DNA of 64,000 nucleotides from CAMLIZ01 sp966212505 (GTDB lineage: Bacteria > Pseudomonadota > Gammaproteobacteria > Burkholderiales > Burkholderiaceae_C). Both the position numbers and the translations under genes were made by a program. The notes beneath the pieces were generated by a model. It saw nothing but the letters and a program-made list of their open reading frames with translations, made no database searches and was not told the DNA's origin. This document shows positions 23,885 through 34,249 of the stretch, one piece after another; position 1 is the first letter of the stretch, and each line of letters opens with the position of its first letter. The DNA is taken from the NCBI GenBank assembly GCA_966212505.1, contig CBIHRS010000001.1, forward strand, positions 301,214 to 365,213. The letters run 5' to 3'.

Positions 23885-25875
23885 TCAGCGGTCGATGTCG
23901 CCGCGGATCTGGATGCTGAAACTGTCGGAGGCATTGGCGCTCGGCCCCTGCAGCACTGTGCGCGCGATCCACAGCGGGAAGTTCGCGGCCGCGGTGTCGA
24001 AGCGCAGCACGTTGCCGGCGGCCCAGCCTGCCCCCCAGCCACCGGCCTTGACCGTGAAGTAGGGAGCGCCGGTTTCGGGATTCGTCGGGCTGCAGTCGGC
24101 CGCGGTGTTGCCCACTGCAATCTGGCCGACCGATTCGCCCACCACCCGGAACTCGTTGGTGTTCGTGAAAATCAAGGCCCACCGCTCAGCGACGGCACCC
24201 CGGTTCGTCACGACGAGGGGATAGACCGCTTCGTTGAACTGCGCGGTGGTGTTGTTGCCCAGCCGCTCGTCGGCCCATTCGCCGGTCCATGTCTGTTGCG
24301 AGAACAGTCCATAGGCCCGCGCCTGCAGGTCGCCGATGATCAGCGCCGATGACACGCGCGAATCGTTTGCCGGATAGGCGTGCGTCAGCGGCCGCGTGAG
24401 CGTCAGCACGCCGTTGATCTGCGTATCACTTACAAGCGCCATATCTTCGACACGGTGCTCGGCGCGCAGCGGCTGACGGTAGCCCGACAGGTCGAGCGGC
24501 ACCTTCAGCGTGACCGTGCCGTGGTCGAGGTCGGCCGCATAGCGATCCGACGGTAGCACCTTGTCGTCGGCATCGAGTACGCGCAGGCTCGACAGCCGTA
24601 CACGGCCCACGTCCAGCGTGTCGCCACCGTTGGCCGGCATCGGAAACGGCGCGCTCGACGTGTGGTGCACCACCGCGATGTCGCCGGGCCGAAAGATCGG
24701 CACCCGGCCATCGACCGGCAGCCGCACCGGGTCGAGTCCCAGCACATCGGCCGACAGCGGCAGGTATGAGAACGCCACCGCGTTGAAGCGGATCGTGTCC
24801 GCCTGCACCGGGATCGGCTTCAGGATCTTGCCGTTGTCGTCCACCGCATCCGCGCTGAACCGCGGTTCGGACTCTTGACCGGTTGCTGGCACGAGCTGCC
24901 TGAAGCGCACGCGCACGCCCCCCGACTGGTAGTCGATGCTGCCGCGCACGTGGTCGGACTCGATGGCCCCTTGCGCGTTCGCGCTCGCGTTGATGTTCGT
25001 CCCGTCGAGCAGTTGCGCGCGAATCTGCAGGCTGCCCGGCCTCACCGGCGCCGCCGGCACGCGGAAGCACACCGCATCCACCGGCTGCGCCCCCAGCTCG
25101 GTCAGCAGCGACTGCAGCGTCGGCGTGCTGGCCGCACCAGGCCGCCACACGCTAACCAGCGTCCGGCCCGAGGCGTAGTCGATGGTGCCTGCCGGCGTGC
25201 CGGCCCCGGTGTTCGGGTCCACGTCGGCCACGAGCCCGCCCAGGCGGTCGGTGTAGACCTTGCCGCCGAGCACGAAGCGCACCGACCCGGGCACGATCCG
25301 TTCCGCATAGCGGTCGGTCAGGTCGAGCTCGATGCGCTCGACGGTCAGCGTCTCGGTGACGTGGTTCGTCGTGTCGCTGTCGCGATAGCGGACCTTCACC
25401 AGCCCGGTGTCGTCGAAGGGCATCACCGCACCGGCCGGGATGTACTCCCAATGATCGAAGAGATAGCGGAAGGTGCGGCGGATGCTGACGGCGCCGCCGC
25501 CAGCATCCCAGCGCTCTTGCCCGATCTCCTTGTTGACGTAAACCGGCTTCGGAATCTGAACGATGGTCTCCGGCATGAAGGTGATGCAGCCCGCGGCGTA
25601 ATCGATGGTCCCCTGCACCGCATCCGGGCCGGTGCCGAAGGTGCCGGTCGCGCCACCGGCATCGGGGACGTCGCGAGCCACTCGCGTCGGATCGACCCGC
25701 CGCGTCGGCCCAGGGATGAAATCCCAGCGTGTGGAGGTCGAGGCGGCGTAGTCCTCGATCAGCACGTTGAACTCCAGCTCGATGGAGCCGGGCTTCACCG
25801 CGCTGGGCAGCGTCACGGTCACCTTGCCGTCGCTACCTCGCAGCGGGTGCGCAAACTCCTTCTCCTGCGGCGGCC
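23885..25875 (-). CDS. Phage tail protein, C-terminal part (frameshifted)
   Basis: The open frame covers 23885-25954, but sensible protein text starts only at about 25875 (GPPQEKEFAHPLRG). The 660 residues continue the repeat protein of the preceding frame: motifs GTIDYAAG, GTIDYASG and GSIDYQSG recur. The upstream frame joins at a run of five C (25875-25879, plus strand); removing one base restores IAYDLGPPQEKEF. So this is the C-terminal part of one large tail-tip or tail-fibre-like protein of about 1,200 residues, and in its present form probably not translated from its own start. Confidence 0.65.
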
Positions 25876-27018
25876 CCCAAGTCGTAGGCGATGCCGATCT
25901 CTGCGCCACCGGCCGGCAGCGTCGAGGGCGTGAAGACAAGCTCGCCGCGCGCATAGCTGACGGTGCCTAGGGCGTCGCCAGTGATGTGGCCTTTGCCGTC
26001 GTCGGTGGCAAGCTTGTCGTTCGTGCCATCGGTCCACGTCAGGCGCAGCGTGCCCGGGACGATGCCGGGATGCTCCACCGTCTTGCGCAAGGTCGGCGCG
26101 AGCACCGTGGAGCTGGAGCGATTGAAGTAGTCGCCACCGGAGGCCCATGCGAACAGGATATCGGTGTTGGCATCGGGCAGCGCGCCGGTGGTGAGGATCA
26201 CCGAGCCTGTGGTGTAGTCGAGCGTGCCGGCGCCGAACGACGAGTCGGAGCCACGCAGCGCGCCATCGCCGCGGTCGCGCAGGTCGTACCACCGGCCTTG
26301 CGCCATGTAGGACACCACCAGCGAGCCGGGCTTTGGTGCCGGCTGCAAGGTGATGGTGTAGGCGTAGCCACGTGCATCGCCGGGCACCGCAATGACGGCG
26401 GTGTCGGCCACGCGGATCGGTGCGCCGGCCGGCACGAAGCGAATGGAGAAACCCCCGCTAAAAGCGGGCGTTCCGTCACGGAATGCAATCACGCCGCGCG
26501 CATAGTCCACGGTGCCGATCGACGTGGTGCCCGACTTCAGCTCACCGGCCGCGTCGGCGAACTCATAGCCGGCGCCAACGATGTGCAGGCTGCCGGGCTG
26601 GATCGGATTGCCGACGACGACGTTGTGGCCGGCAGCCACCGTTCCGAAGGTATTCCACGTCACTGCCTCGCCACTGCCCAGCAGCGGCACCGCCTGGCCG
26701 GCCGCGTTCAGGTCCACCAGCGGGATCTCGCTCTGCGCGCTCGGCACGAGCTGGCCGAACAGGCTTTGAACCTGCATCGTCAGGTCGCCGATGCCGGCCG
26801 GCCCAGCGGTCGGCGCAGTGCCGTAGTACATCGCGGCGTTCGCCACCAAGGTGTCCCGCACAACGGCCTTCGCCGTGATGTCGTCGCGCGAGCTGGGCGC
26901 AGGCCCTTCGAAGTCGAAGCGCAGCGGGTCGGAGATTTCGCAGGTGGCGACAACCCCTTGGAACTTGACCATGCCCGAGGGCTCATTCACGTTGAACTCG
27001 CGCTTATTGGTGGTTACG
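25833..27018 (-). CDS. Phage tail protein, middle part (frameshifted)
   Basis: About 395 residues of the same repeat protein; GTVDYARG, GTLDYTTG and GTVSYARG repeats are spaced about 75-100 residues apart. At its N-terminal side the text TTNKREFNVNEPSG continues the preceding frame after VRVTR if one base is dropped near 27012-27018. At its C-terminal side it runs into an unrelated GAAAGEG tail after the C5 run. First in-frame ATG is at 26972. Structural role inferred from position after the tape measure and from family wording. Confidence 0.6.
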
Positions 27019-27522
27019 CGTAACACGCACGTACTGCTCGTACTCGGTAGGCTTGCCTTCGTCCTGCACAAGCACCAGTGCCTGCCCGACGCGTGGCAGC
27101 GGATCGGCCGGCTTGAGCAGCAAAGCCACGGCCCGCTGGCCCGTGAGCTGACGTTCCAAGAGCTGACCCGGCCACTTCACGCCCCGCGCGAGGTAGCGCT
27201 CGACGCGATCCTTTGCGGCGCCGCGGCGGTCGGTCCAGCTCTTCGTAGTGAAGAGCACCACCGATACGCGGGGATCGGCTGGCGCATCGGCCACGATAGC
27301 GTGGGCGCCGTAGTACGAATCCACGGAATCGGTCAGCACGCCGACGTAAGCCTTGCGCAGGCTCACGCGGCCATAGGTGCGGTCCAGTTCGGAGATGTCG
27401 GGGAACAGGTTATTTGAAGCTCCGTCGACGATCACGCGGCCGGTCATGCGGCCACCACCGTCGGGCGTGTCGAGCAGGCGCTCGGAAGCGAGCAGCTTCA
27501 CGTCGCCACTGAGGATCGGCAT
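27004..27522 (-). CDS. Phage tail protein, N-terminal part (frameshifted)
   Basis: 172 residues. The text ILSGDVKLLAS, then GASNNLFPDISELDRTYGRVSLRKAYVGV split over residues 35-65, is typical of the N-terminus of very large tail proteins in siphovirus prophages, which normally run on past residue 1,000. Here the frame ends prematurely after VRVTRNHQ and the downstream frame picks up with TTNKREF. This makes it the start of the broken gene 23885-27522. Confidence 0.65.
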   Translation of the reverse strand: MPILSGDVKLLASERLLDTPDGGGRMTGRVIVDGASNNLFPDISELDRTYGRVSLRKAYVGVLTDSVDSYYGAHAIVADAPADPRVSVVLFTTKSWTDRRGAAKDRVERYLARGVKWPGQLLERQLTGQRAVALLLKPADPLPRVGQALVLVQDEGKPTEYEQYVRVTRNHQ

Positions 27523-27646
27523 GGTCCAGAAATGAGAAAAGGCCCCGAAGGGCCTCGTGAAGGATAGGTATGCGCGAGGTCAACCCGGCATGAGGTCCAA
27601 CACTTCGCGGCAGTGGGCGCGGCACATAAGCGGTGTCAAGCTCGGA

Positions 27647-28378
27647 CTACTCCTTGCCCTCAATTTCCGGGGGCAAGTAGTTCTTCGGTTCGTCTGCCAA
27701 TACTTTGGCGACACTCTCCGCGACGTACCCGTACTCGACGCTCCCGGTCTTAATGACGGTAGCCTTGGCCTCTATCGCTCGGACCACCTCATCCGCGTAT
27801 CGACGTGCCTGGTCGTCAGAGACACACTCAGATCGCTGCGCCAAGGCCTTCTCCAGTCCTCGCTCGTAGGCGTGTGCAGCATCTACACGCCAACCTGACT
27901 TATCGAGATATTCAAGAATCTCCGCCGTTGTCTTCACATCGAACGGTTTGCGTCCCTCACCAGTCCACCCGCATTTCTGCGCCGAGGCCTCAAGCATCTT
28001 GACCATCGCTGCTACAGAGCCCGCTGTCGAGTCATAGTCCTCTACGATGAAATCAGCTGTGTTGAGAACGGAGGCCTCGACAGCATCATTCCATTGCCCG
28101 CTCGATCCCAACATGACACCTCCCAAGTAGAGCTGAGCAAATTTGCGAGCAGTTAAAGAACCGAAATAGATAGGGAGGTTTTGATTGTTTAGAAGTGGGT
28201 TGCAGGGCAGGATATGAGCGGCCTGATTCTCATTGGTGCCAAAGAGATTCTGAAACCTCGCACCCGACTTTCCGATCTTCGGCCGTTTCGCGAATGCCGG
28301 ACTTCCTCCAAGACTCAACACAAGTGCACTAACGATCGCCATGTGATTGTTCTGGAGATGACCGGACGACCTCGCCAT
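27647..28378 (-). CDS. Exported hypothetical protein (prophage cargo)
   Basis: About 231-243 residues with a signal-peptide-like start (MAIVSALVLSLGGSPAFA, cleavage before KRPK). The mature part is helical with LYLGGVMLGSSGQW and KMLEASAQKCGWTGEG. Not recognised. The ATG at 28378 or the one at 28342 (directly before the hydrophobic core) could be used; neither has a clear ribosome site. It interrupts the tail gene order and is less GC-rich than the tail genes, so it looks like a moron. Confidence 0.5.
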   Translation of the reverse strand: MARSSGHLQNNHMAIVSALVLSLGGSPAFAKRPKIGKSGARFQNLFGTNENQAAHILPCNPLLNNQNLPIYFGSLTARKFAQLYLGGVMLGSSGQWNDAVEASVLNTADFIVEDYDSTAGSVAAMVKMLEASAQKCGWTGEGRKPFDVKTTAEILEYLDKSGWRVDAAHAYERGLEKALAQRSECVSDDQARRYADEVVRAIEAKATVIKTGSVEYGYVAESVAKVLADEPKNYLPPEIEGKE

Positions 28379-28714
28379 CGCCACGACCGATGTATGCGGG
28401 CAGATCTTCTCTCGCAGGGTCTCCGTGCGGAGTTGAGTTTCCGTACTAGCGAGAGTGCGTTTACCGTAGAGCCCCGGTGGTGCAACCAAGCTGTTAGCAG
28501 AAAGCCGTTGCACCTTCGTGGCGCCAACGGCAACGGCTTTCGCGCCTTCCTTGAAGATGTGGGTGACCATTTCGCCTTCGAAGTAGTCCACGGCGTGATC
28601 TCGACCACGCATCGCGGCATAGTCTCTTCCACAGCACCTCACGTCTATCCCCCTGTAGTGGGATTCAGAGTTTCCAGAACCTGCTTCGATGACTGCGTCA
28701 CTTACCCCGGCCCC
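28379..28714 (-). other. Region without a supported gene
   Basis: An open frame runs through here upstream of the exported protein, to 28642, but lacks a ribosome site, a family resemblance or a sensible N-terminus; a second frame (28315-28632) is equally open. I see no RNA or repeat. Confidence 0.4.
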
Positions 28715-29113
28715 CTATACCTCGATCAACCGTAACGTTGCCTTATAGAAGTTGCCGTCATTGCGAGCGGCAAACCCCGTCACGGGCTCAGCGTCAATGG
28801 TTGGGGGTTCGTGGTGGCGGAAGGCCACGGTGAACAGGCGGCCATCAGCGAGCGTCAGCTCGAACTGCTTGCCGGGTGCTTCGGCCCAGCCGTACAGTGT
28901 GTTGAGTGTCGCTCTTGTCATCCATCCCATGTCCGGGGCGCTGGCCAGCGTGATCGGCCGACCCTTCTGGCGCTTGGCCGTTTCGACGATCAGTGCACCG
29001 GTCAGCGAGTAGGACACCGCGGCAACAGCGGCCGTCCAGGCATGCTCGTCGGTCCATAGCAGGTCATCGGGCAGCGGCAGAGAGGTGCCGTCATCCAGGC
29101 GGGTTAGTTGCAT
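28715..29113 (-). CDS. Phage tail-module hypothetical protein
   Basis: 132 residues, starting MQLTRLDDGTSLPLPDDLLWTD, with a C-terminal FARNDGNFY-like end. Resembles a conserved virion-morphogenesis protein located between the tape measure and the tail tip in this type of prophage. No membrane segment. Its start is three bases from the stop of the upstream zinc-ribbon gene, so the two were one transcription unit. Confidence 0.6.
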   Translation of the reverse strand: MQLTRLDDGTSLPLPDDLLWTDEHAWTAAVAAVSYSLTGALIVETAKRQKGRPITLASAPDMGWMTRATLNTLYGWAEAPGKQFELTLADGRLFTVAFRHHEPPTIDAEPVTGFAARNDGNFYKATLRLIEV

Positions 29114-29116
29114 GCA

Positions 29117-29377
29117 TCAGTTGACGCCATGGCGCCCGCGCACCTTGTTCTCGTCAAACTCTTCGATATAGGACTCGACAACCGTGGCCCCGCTCACGAC
29201 AAACGATGCCTCGATGTCACGACCGACGCGATAGTCAAAGAGCTGGGTGCATTGCTGGCAGCGCAGCACCCAGCCGCCGTAATCGTTGATGCCGCCGGCC
29301 GTCCAGTTCTGAGAGATTCGGATAGGCCCGTTGCAGTGTGGGCAATTCGTTTCGAGGTCCAAGTGGCGGTCCGGCAT
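29117..29377 (-). CDS. Zinc-ribbon phage protein
   Basis: 86 residues with two CxxC knuckles (NCPHCNG and RCQQCTQ) 30 residues apart, then an acidic helix (VESYIEEFDENKVRG). The ATG at 29377 is chosen because the longer open frame upstream (to 30061) reads as low-complexity shadow text. Sits directly before the 132-residue tail-module gene. Confidence 0.6.
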   Translation of the reverse strand: MPDRHLDLETNCPHCNGPIRISQNWTAGGINDYGGWVLRCQQCTQLFDYRVGRDIEASFVVSGATVVESYIEEFDENKVRGRHGVN

Positions 29378-29556
29378 GGCTTCCCGGCTGGAGCCGGCAT
29401 CCGGCGATGGGCATCCACCATCGCACACCGCTGCCTGTATTGCCAGCGGCGGTGCAACCATCCTTGAAGCAAACTTCACGCGCCCAACCAAAAGCGGTGT
29501 CGCGTGTATCCGCTTGCCGCCCGGGAGGCGGCTCCCGATGAGGCACCCTCCCGCGA

Positions 29557-30051
29557 TCAGGGCTTCGGTGACGCAGCACTCGCTGCTTGCGCGATGGTGC
29601 AGGCCTGGGATGGTGCAGCGGCCGTCGCGGCTGGCAGATCGTTCATCGAGTGCTTTGCCTGCTTGACGATGCTGCCGTAGAAAGTGGTCGCCGCGATGAA
29701 ATAGAGCAACAGGCAGGGTAGGAAGACGGCGCCGAAAACGCGGGGCGACGGTTCCAGCTCTTTGGTCACTTGGGCGAAACCGAGCAGGATGTTCCACATG
29801 ATCAATACCGCGGAACCGGCGATGAGGCCCCACGATATCCAGGGAACCAGTGCTGGTCCGAACAGCGACAGCTCGTGGTATTTGAGGACTACTAGCCCGC
29901 CTACGCCCAGCGACGCGCACACGCCGGTATTGCGCAGGTTTTCGAATCCGATGCGGGCGACAGCCTGCGTTTTGTCGGTGAACAGGAATGTCACTCTTTG
30001 AAGATCCTTCCTCACTGATGTTGTTGGTGTCTGCCTCAAGGGCGCGGGCAT
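29557..30051 (-). CDS. Membrane protein (prophage cargo)
   Basis: 164 residues with three to four transmembrane helices (about 40-58, 65-88 and 105-128) and an Ala-rich C-terminal tail. Not recognised. Located between tape measure and tail-tip genes where morphogenesis genes would be expected to follow closely, so probably cargo. Start MPAPLRQT at 30051 is preferred over the frame start at 30111. Confidence 0.55.
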   Translation of the reverse strand: MPAPLRQTPTTSVRKDLQRVTFLFTDKTQAVARIGFENLRNTGVCASLGVGGLVVLKYHELSLFGPALVPWISWGLIAGSAVLIMWNILLGFAQVTKELEPSPRVFGAVFLPCLLLYFIAATTFYGSIVKQAKHSMNDLPAATAAAPSQACTIAQAASAASPKP

Positions 30052-30269
30052 CGTCGCACATCCGATTGGAATAAGGAAATTACCGAAACGTGAACGCGCC
30101 TGCTGCCGCACGTCGAGCAGCCGGCACTTGGCCCAGCGTCTGCCGTCACCAGCATGGAACCTCTCCGACCGTCAGTTCGACGCGGACACATCGGCCTCGC
30201 GCTGTCGCCACAGGAAGCACGGGCGCGTGCGTTGCGCCGAGGTATTAGTCCGTGGGGGATCGTGTTGAG

Positions 30270-30617
30270 CTACCTCCGCGGCGCCTTGAAGGTCGCCACA
30301 AAGCATTCTTGTCCAGCGATCGGAGCCGGCGAAAAATTGACCAATTCCCAGCCGCCGGAGGCTACGCTCGTCATACGGCCGCGGATGTTGTTTACGAACG
30401 TCGAAGGAGATAAGTTCGATGGTCTGCAGTACCAGTCCTGAAAGATCAGCCAAGCTTGCGCGGTGGCCTTGACTGCCGTGGGGGGCTCTTCCAATTGGGG
30501 TGCTACAAACGGCTGCAAAGGTGCCGTATTACCTATGCCGGTGAGCAGCATTGTGATGATGGCTGCTCCGATGCGTGGCACCGACGAGTTGCGCAAAAAT
30601 GAAGTGCTGAGTCGCAT
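30270..30617 (-). CDS. Exported hypothetical protein (prophage cargo)
   Basis: 115 residues with a signal-peptide-like start (IGAAIITMLLTGIGNTAP) and a C-terminal segment GGWELVNFSPAPIAGQECFVATFK, similar in wording to DUF4177-type one-domain proteins. Not firmly assigned. Lies alone between the membrane protein and the tape measure, with about 145 empty bases before the latter, which again suggests inserted cargo. Confidence 0.5.
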   Translation of the reverse strand: MRLSTSFLRNSSVPRIGAAIITMLLTGIGNTAPLQPFVAPQLEEPPTAVKATAQAWLIFQDWYCRPSNLSPSTFVNNIRGRMTSVASGGWELVNFSPAPIAGQECFVATFKAPRR

Positions 30618-30761
30618 GGGCTCCCTCGATTAATGCGTGTAAGAAGCGCCGCGTTCGTAGAGAGGAAATCAATACAGAGCAGAGGCGCACGGGAAGTTTT
30701 GTTACCGAGCGAACATTTTGACGAGCAACTAAAGTCATGTCTCCGCCGATGACGGGGCATT

Positions 30762-33700
30762 TCAGTAGGAGCGCGCCTTGGCTTGCTCCAGCATCGCGAG
30801 CAGCCGTGATTCGTCCCGTGCGTCCACGGTCGCTGCGATGGTGCGATCCCCGGCGCCCAGCTCGACCCGGATGGTGCGCCCTGGCGCTGCCGGTGATGTC
30901 AGCTCCACGGCCAGCGCAGGAGCGCGCATCGCGCCGGTGATCGACGCGAGTAACTGCGCGCCCAGGTCAGCCCCGGGAAGGGCCTGCGCAAGCCCTCCGG
31001 GCAGTTGCACGAGCCCGCCGGAGGCGAACCCCTGCACCCGCCCGGCGAGCGCCTTTGCCGGCATCTTCAGCGCGTTGAGCGCTTCAAAGAACCCCACCCC
31101 GAGGCGCGACACCGTGTCACGGTTGATCACGTACTCGCCCGGCGTCAACATCGCCGGTACGGTGTCGCTCTTGGCGCGCCCGCCGGCGGCAAAGAAATCC
31201 ACCTGATGCTCTTCCATGTAGGCAATCAGGTCGCGCTCATAGTCCTTTCCGTAGGTCAGCGGTTGGGCCATCGCGGTGCGCCACCGGCCGCGCATTTCTT
31301 CGAGCTGCTGCTTTTCGTGTGCCGTCAGCGTCTTGCGGTTCTGAAGTTCTTCGAGCACCCGGCGGTCACGTTGCGCAAAGCCGCCCCAATACTCCGCATT
31401 CTTGCGCGGCGCATCGAGGCTGACCGAAGCACCGTAGTTCCACGTCAGCCAGCCCATGTATTCGTTCTCGGCCTTCAGGCCCAGCTCGATCATCTGCTGT
31501 AGCTCCGCAACTTCGCGGTTCTTCTTCTCGGGCTCGGTCGGTGCTTGAACCGGTTTCGCCAGCGCGAGCCCGCCCGCCTTGAAGTGCTGCACGCCTGCGA
31601 GCTTCGACAGCAGCGCCTCGCCGTACTGACGCACAGCGGCCTTGCGCAACACGAAGGCGCCGGCCTGCAGCGTGCGCGGCACCGTGTCGGCGTCGCCGGT
31701 CCCTGGCACTTTGCCTTCCCGCATGCGCGGGAAGTTGAGCACCGGCCCGCCCTGCGCGAAGCGCATCACCGGCTCGTCGACGCCCACCTGTCCGCCGGTC
31801 GCGTGCGCTTCGACGCGCTGCACGTACACCGTGTGCGTGCTGCTGGTGTTCAGGCCGTTGAGGCTCGACACCTGCGCCCTGACAGCATCGACGTTCGATT
31901 CGACGCGGTGCACGCTCTCGGTCTTGATCCGGTCCAGCGCCCGAACCTGCGCATCGACGTTCGCAATCGCCGCCTGGGCCTTCTCGGTGGCCACACGCAA
32001 TTCGATGTGCGAGTCCTCCCGGGCGTAGGCCTGCAGGTCGGCGAGCGCCGCCTTCGCCTTCGTGGTGTCGGCACCGATGGTGACGGCCTTGCCTTCCTTC
32101 AGCTGCTGCTCGTAGTCCTGAAGTTGCTTCTGTGCCTGCTGCAGGTCCGCCTGGATCACCATCAGACGTTGTTTCTCAGCGATGGCCTTGTCGAGGTCAG
32201 CCAGCGCCTGCGTCAGGCGCGTGGTGTCGGCATCGATCGTCAGCTTCAGGCCGTCTTTGAGCTTCGCGGTGATGTCGTCGAGCTGGGCCTGGGTCTTCGC
32301 CAGCGCCTGCTCCACCTCGCCGCGCGCCGCGACGGCGGTGGCCGCCGCATCCTTGTGCGCTTTGCCCTCCGCGTCCAACGCCTGATTCAACAGGTCTTCG
32401 GCTTCCTTGATGCGCTGGATGGCCGCGGCCGTGCCGTCCTTGCCCTGGCTGGCTTCGGCATCGGCCGCGTGCATCTTGGCCGACAGCTCGGCCTGCAGTT
32501 GGACGGCCTGCCGCATGTACGCTTGAGCCTGCTCGCTCTCGCCCTTGCGGGCCGCATCGCGGGCCTGGGCTTCGAGCTGCACGACCTTGGTCTGCTCGGC
32601 TTCGGCCTGCTGCCGGGCCTCCTGGCCCTTCTTGGCCTCCTGCGTCTCGTGGCTCGCGACATCCGATGCCAAGTCCATCGCCTGTTTCGCGAACTGGCGG
32701 GCATGGTCGAACTCGCCGTCGTGCAGCGCTTCGCGGGCTTTCGCTTGCAGCTCGGCAATCTGGCGCTTCTTGTCCTCAATGGCCTCGAAGTCGCTCATGC
32801 CCTGGCGCTGAATCTCGCGGATGCGGTCTTCAGTGCTCAGAGAGAGTGAGCGCTTCTCTTCCTCGATGCGCTTGACCTCGGCCAGATGGCGGTTCGCCTC
32901 GGCGTTGAGCTGGTCAACGTGCTGACGGTAGTCCTGCAGCGCCTGGTCGAGGGTGGTGCGCTTGGTGGCCAGGATCTCGTTTTCGACGCGCTGCACGTTC
33001 GCCGCGCGCTCGGCATCGGTCTGGCCTTGCCGGCGCGCCGCTTCGACGCGGGCGCCGCTTTCCTGGTCGACCAGGCGCAGCGTATCGGAGGTGGCGCGCT
33101 GGCGTAGCGCCGTCTGCTGCGTCATCGCGTCGGCCAGCAGCGCGGTCGATTTCGTGAGCACCGCCTCCTGGCTTTGGCGCGAGTTCTCCAGCTCGGCGCG
33201 CTCCTGGTCATAGCGGCGCTTCACGGCTTCGCTCTGGCGCTGCAGGCCCTGCTCGACCTGGGCCGTCAGGCCCTTGAAGGCCTCGCCCATCTTCGAGGTA
33301 GCGTCGTTGACCGTGCCGTTGGCCTTGTTGAACGCGGCTTCGACTTCACCCAGGCGAGTTTTCAGCTTCTCGAGGCCGGCATGCACCGCGTCCACGCCAC
33401 GGGTGACCGCTTCCTGGGTGCCCATGCGGACGGCTTCCAGGCGCTTGGCGATTTCCTCGGCACCGGCGGCCGACGCGTTCATCGCTGCATTGGCCTGCTC
33501 CCCAGCCTGTCCGGCTTCGGCCCACATGTCCTTCAGCGTGCCCACCATCACACCCAGGCGCTGGGCGTGGCGTTCGGCAGCTGCGGCCAGGGTGTCGCCG
33601 GTGAACAGCGCCTTGAACGACTCCCACTGGAATTGCAGCTGCTCCAGCGTGAGCATCAGCGCGCCGACCATCAGCACCCCGGCCCTACGCGCCATCGCGA

Positions 33701-33968
33701 AGTTCTCCGACAGCCACTCGCCGACCTTCCAGCCGGCGAAGAAGGCGGCTAGCACGAGAAACGCTGTGCGCAGCACGCCAAGCTGAGCGGCGGCACCCTG
33801 GATGCTCAGGCTTGCCGTCGCCCAGGCGGCGCTCGTCGTGGCGGCTGCGGCCACGCCCGCGGCCTGCACCGTCTGCCATGCGGTGATCAGCGAGGGAATC
33901 ATCCGGTACACCAGCACACCGAGTCCGACCTCAGCCAGCAGTTTCAGCGCGGCCACCAGCTCAGTCAT
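30762..33968 (-). CDS. Phage tail tape measure protein (N-terminally truncated)
   Basis: About 1,068 residues. N-terminal hydrophobic helices (VAALKLLAEVGLGVLVYRMI, AFLVLAAFFAGWKVGEWLSE), then a very long Ala/Gln/Glu/Lys-rich coiled coil (about residues 150-720) with repeats of the form ADTTRLTQALADL / ADTTKAKAALADLQ, and a C-terminal region with three FA.GG segments (HATGGQVGVDEPVMRFAQGG, FAAGGRAKSDTVPAMLTPGEYVI). The latter is a hallmark of tape measure C-termini. The protein sets tail length. The coding text continues upstream of the ATG (ATGATKKLAAGFSWVAQH) into the preceding gene region, so the true N-terminus was lost by deletion. The ATG at 33968 overlaps the preceding stop (ATGA). Confidence 0.85.
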   Translation of the reverse strand: MTELVAALKLLAEVGLGVLVYRMIPSLITAWQTVQAAGVAAAATTSAAWATASLSIQGAAAQLGVLRTAFLVLAAFFAGWKVGEWLSENFAMARRAGVLMVGALMLTLEQLQFQWESFKALFTGDTLAAAAERHAQRLGVMVGTLKDMWAEAGQAGEQANAAMNASAAGAEEIAKRLEAVRMGTQEAVTRGVDAVHAGLEKLKTRLGEVEAAFNKANGTVNDATSKMGEAFKGLTAQVEQGLQRQSEAVKRRYDQERAELENSRQSQEAVLTKSTALLADAMTQQTALRQRATSDTLRLVDQESGARVEAARRQGQTDAERAANVQRVENEILATKRTTLDQALQDYRQHVDQLNAEANRHLAEVKRIEEEKRSLSLSTEDRIREIQRQGMSDFEAIEDKKRQIAELQAKAREALHDGEFDHARQFAKQAMDLASDVASHETQEAKKGQEARQQAEAEQTKVVQLEAQARDAARKGESEQAQAYMRQAVQLQAELSAKMHAADAEASQGKDGTAAAIQRIKEAEDLLNQALDAEGKAHKDAAATAVAARGEVEQALAKTQAQLDDITAKLKDGLKLTIDADTTRLTQALADLDKAIAEKQRLMVIQADLQQAQKQLQDYEQQLKEGKAVTIGADTTKAKAALADLQAYAREDSHIELRVATEKAQAAIANVDAQVRALDRIKTESVHRVESNVDAVRAQVSSLNGLNTSSTHTVYVQRVEAHATGGQVGVDEPVMRFAQGGPVLNFPRMREGKVPGTGDADTVPRTLQAGAFVLRKAAVRQYGEALLSKLAGVQHFKAGGLALAKPVQAPTEPEKKNREVAELQQMIELGLKAENEYMGWLTWNYGASVSLDAPRKNAEYWGGFAQRDRRVLEELQNRKTLTAHEKQQLEEMRGRWRTAMAQPLTYGKDYERDLIAYMEEHQVDFFAAGGRAKSDTVPAMLTPGEYVINRDTVSRLGVGFFEALNALKMPAKALAGRVQGFASGGLVQLPGGLAQALPGADLGAQLLASITGAMRAPALAVELTSPAAPGRTIRVELGAGDRTIAATVDARDESRLLAMLEQAKARSY

Positions 33969-34249
33969 GTGCTGCGCCACCCAGCTGAAGCCAGCGGCCA
34001 GCTTCTTCGTCGCTCCGGTGGCTTCGTCGGGTCGCGGTCGATGACGCGGTCGGTGAAGGACGTGAGGAACACCTTCTTCGCGACCTTCATCTCGTCGGCC
34101 ACGTGCCCCCGTACTTCCCGGCGCAGGTCGTCCCCGTGGCGCTCCAGCGCGCGAGCCGCGGCATGGCGCACCTTGGCGCGGTACTCGCCGCCCCAACGGC
34201 GTAGCTGCGCCTGTGCTGCGGCGCTGTCGATGCGAAGAGAGATCTTCAA
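33965..34249 (-). pseudogene. 5' part of a tail-morphogenesis gene (DUF6441-like), joined to the tape measure
   Basis: The first 75 residues (MKISLRIDSAAAQAQLRRWGGE, then VRHAAARALERHGDDLRREVRGHV) resemble the N-terminus of a virion-morphogenesis protein of about 200 residues that lies ahead of the tape measure in related prophages. After RVIDRDPTKP the frame turns into unrelated Arg/Pro/Trp-rich text and stops after 94 residues, while tape measure text begins in another frame. The simplest reading is a deletion between the two genes. Confidence 0.5.

Noticed and set aside
28315..28642. N-terminal extension of the exported cargo protein or an RHS-type toxin tail
   Set aside because: Two frames are equally open, there is no start signal, and the signal peptide would become internal.
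30270..30617. Phage lysis (spanin or holin) gene
   Set aside because: Signal peptide present, but no lipobox, no amphipathic coiled coil and no endolysin neighbour.
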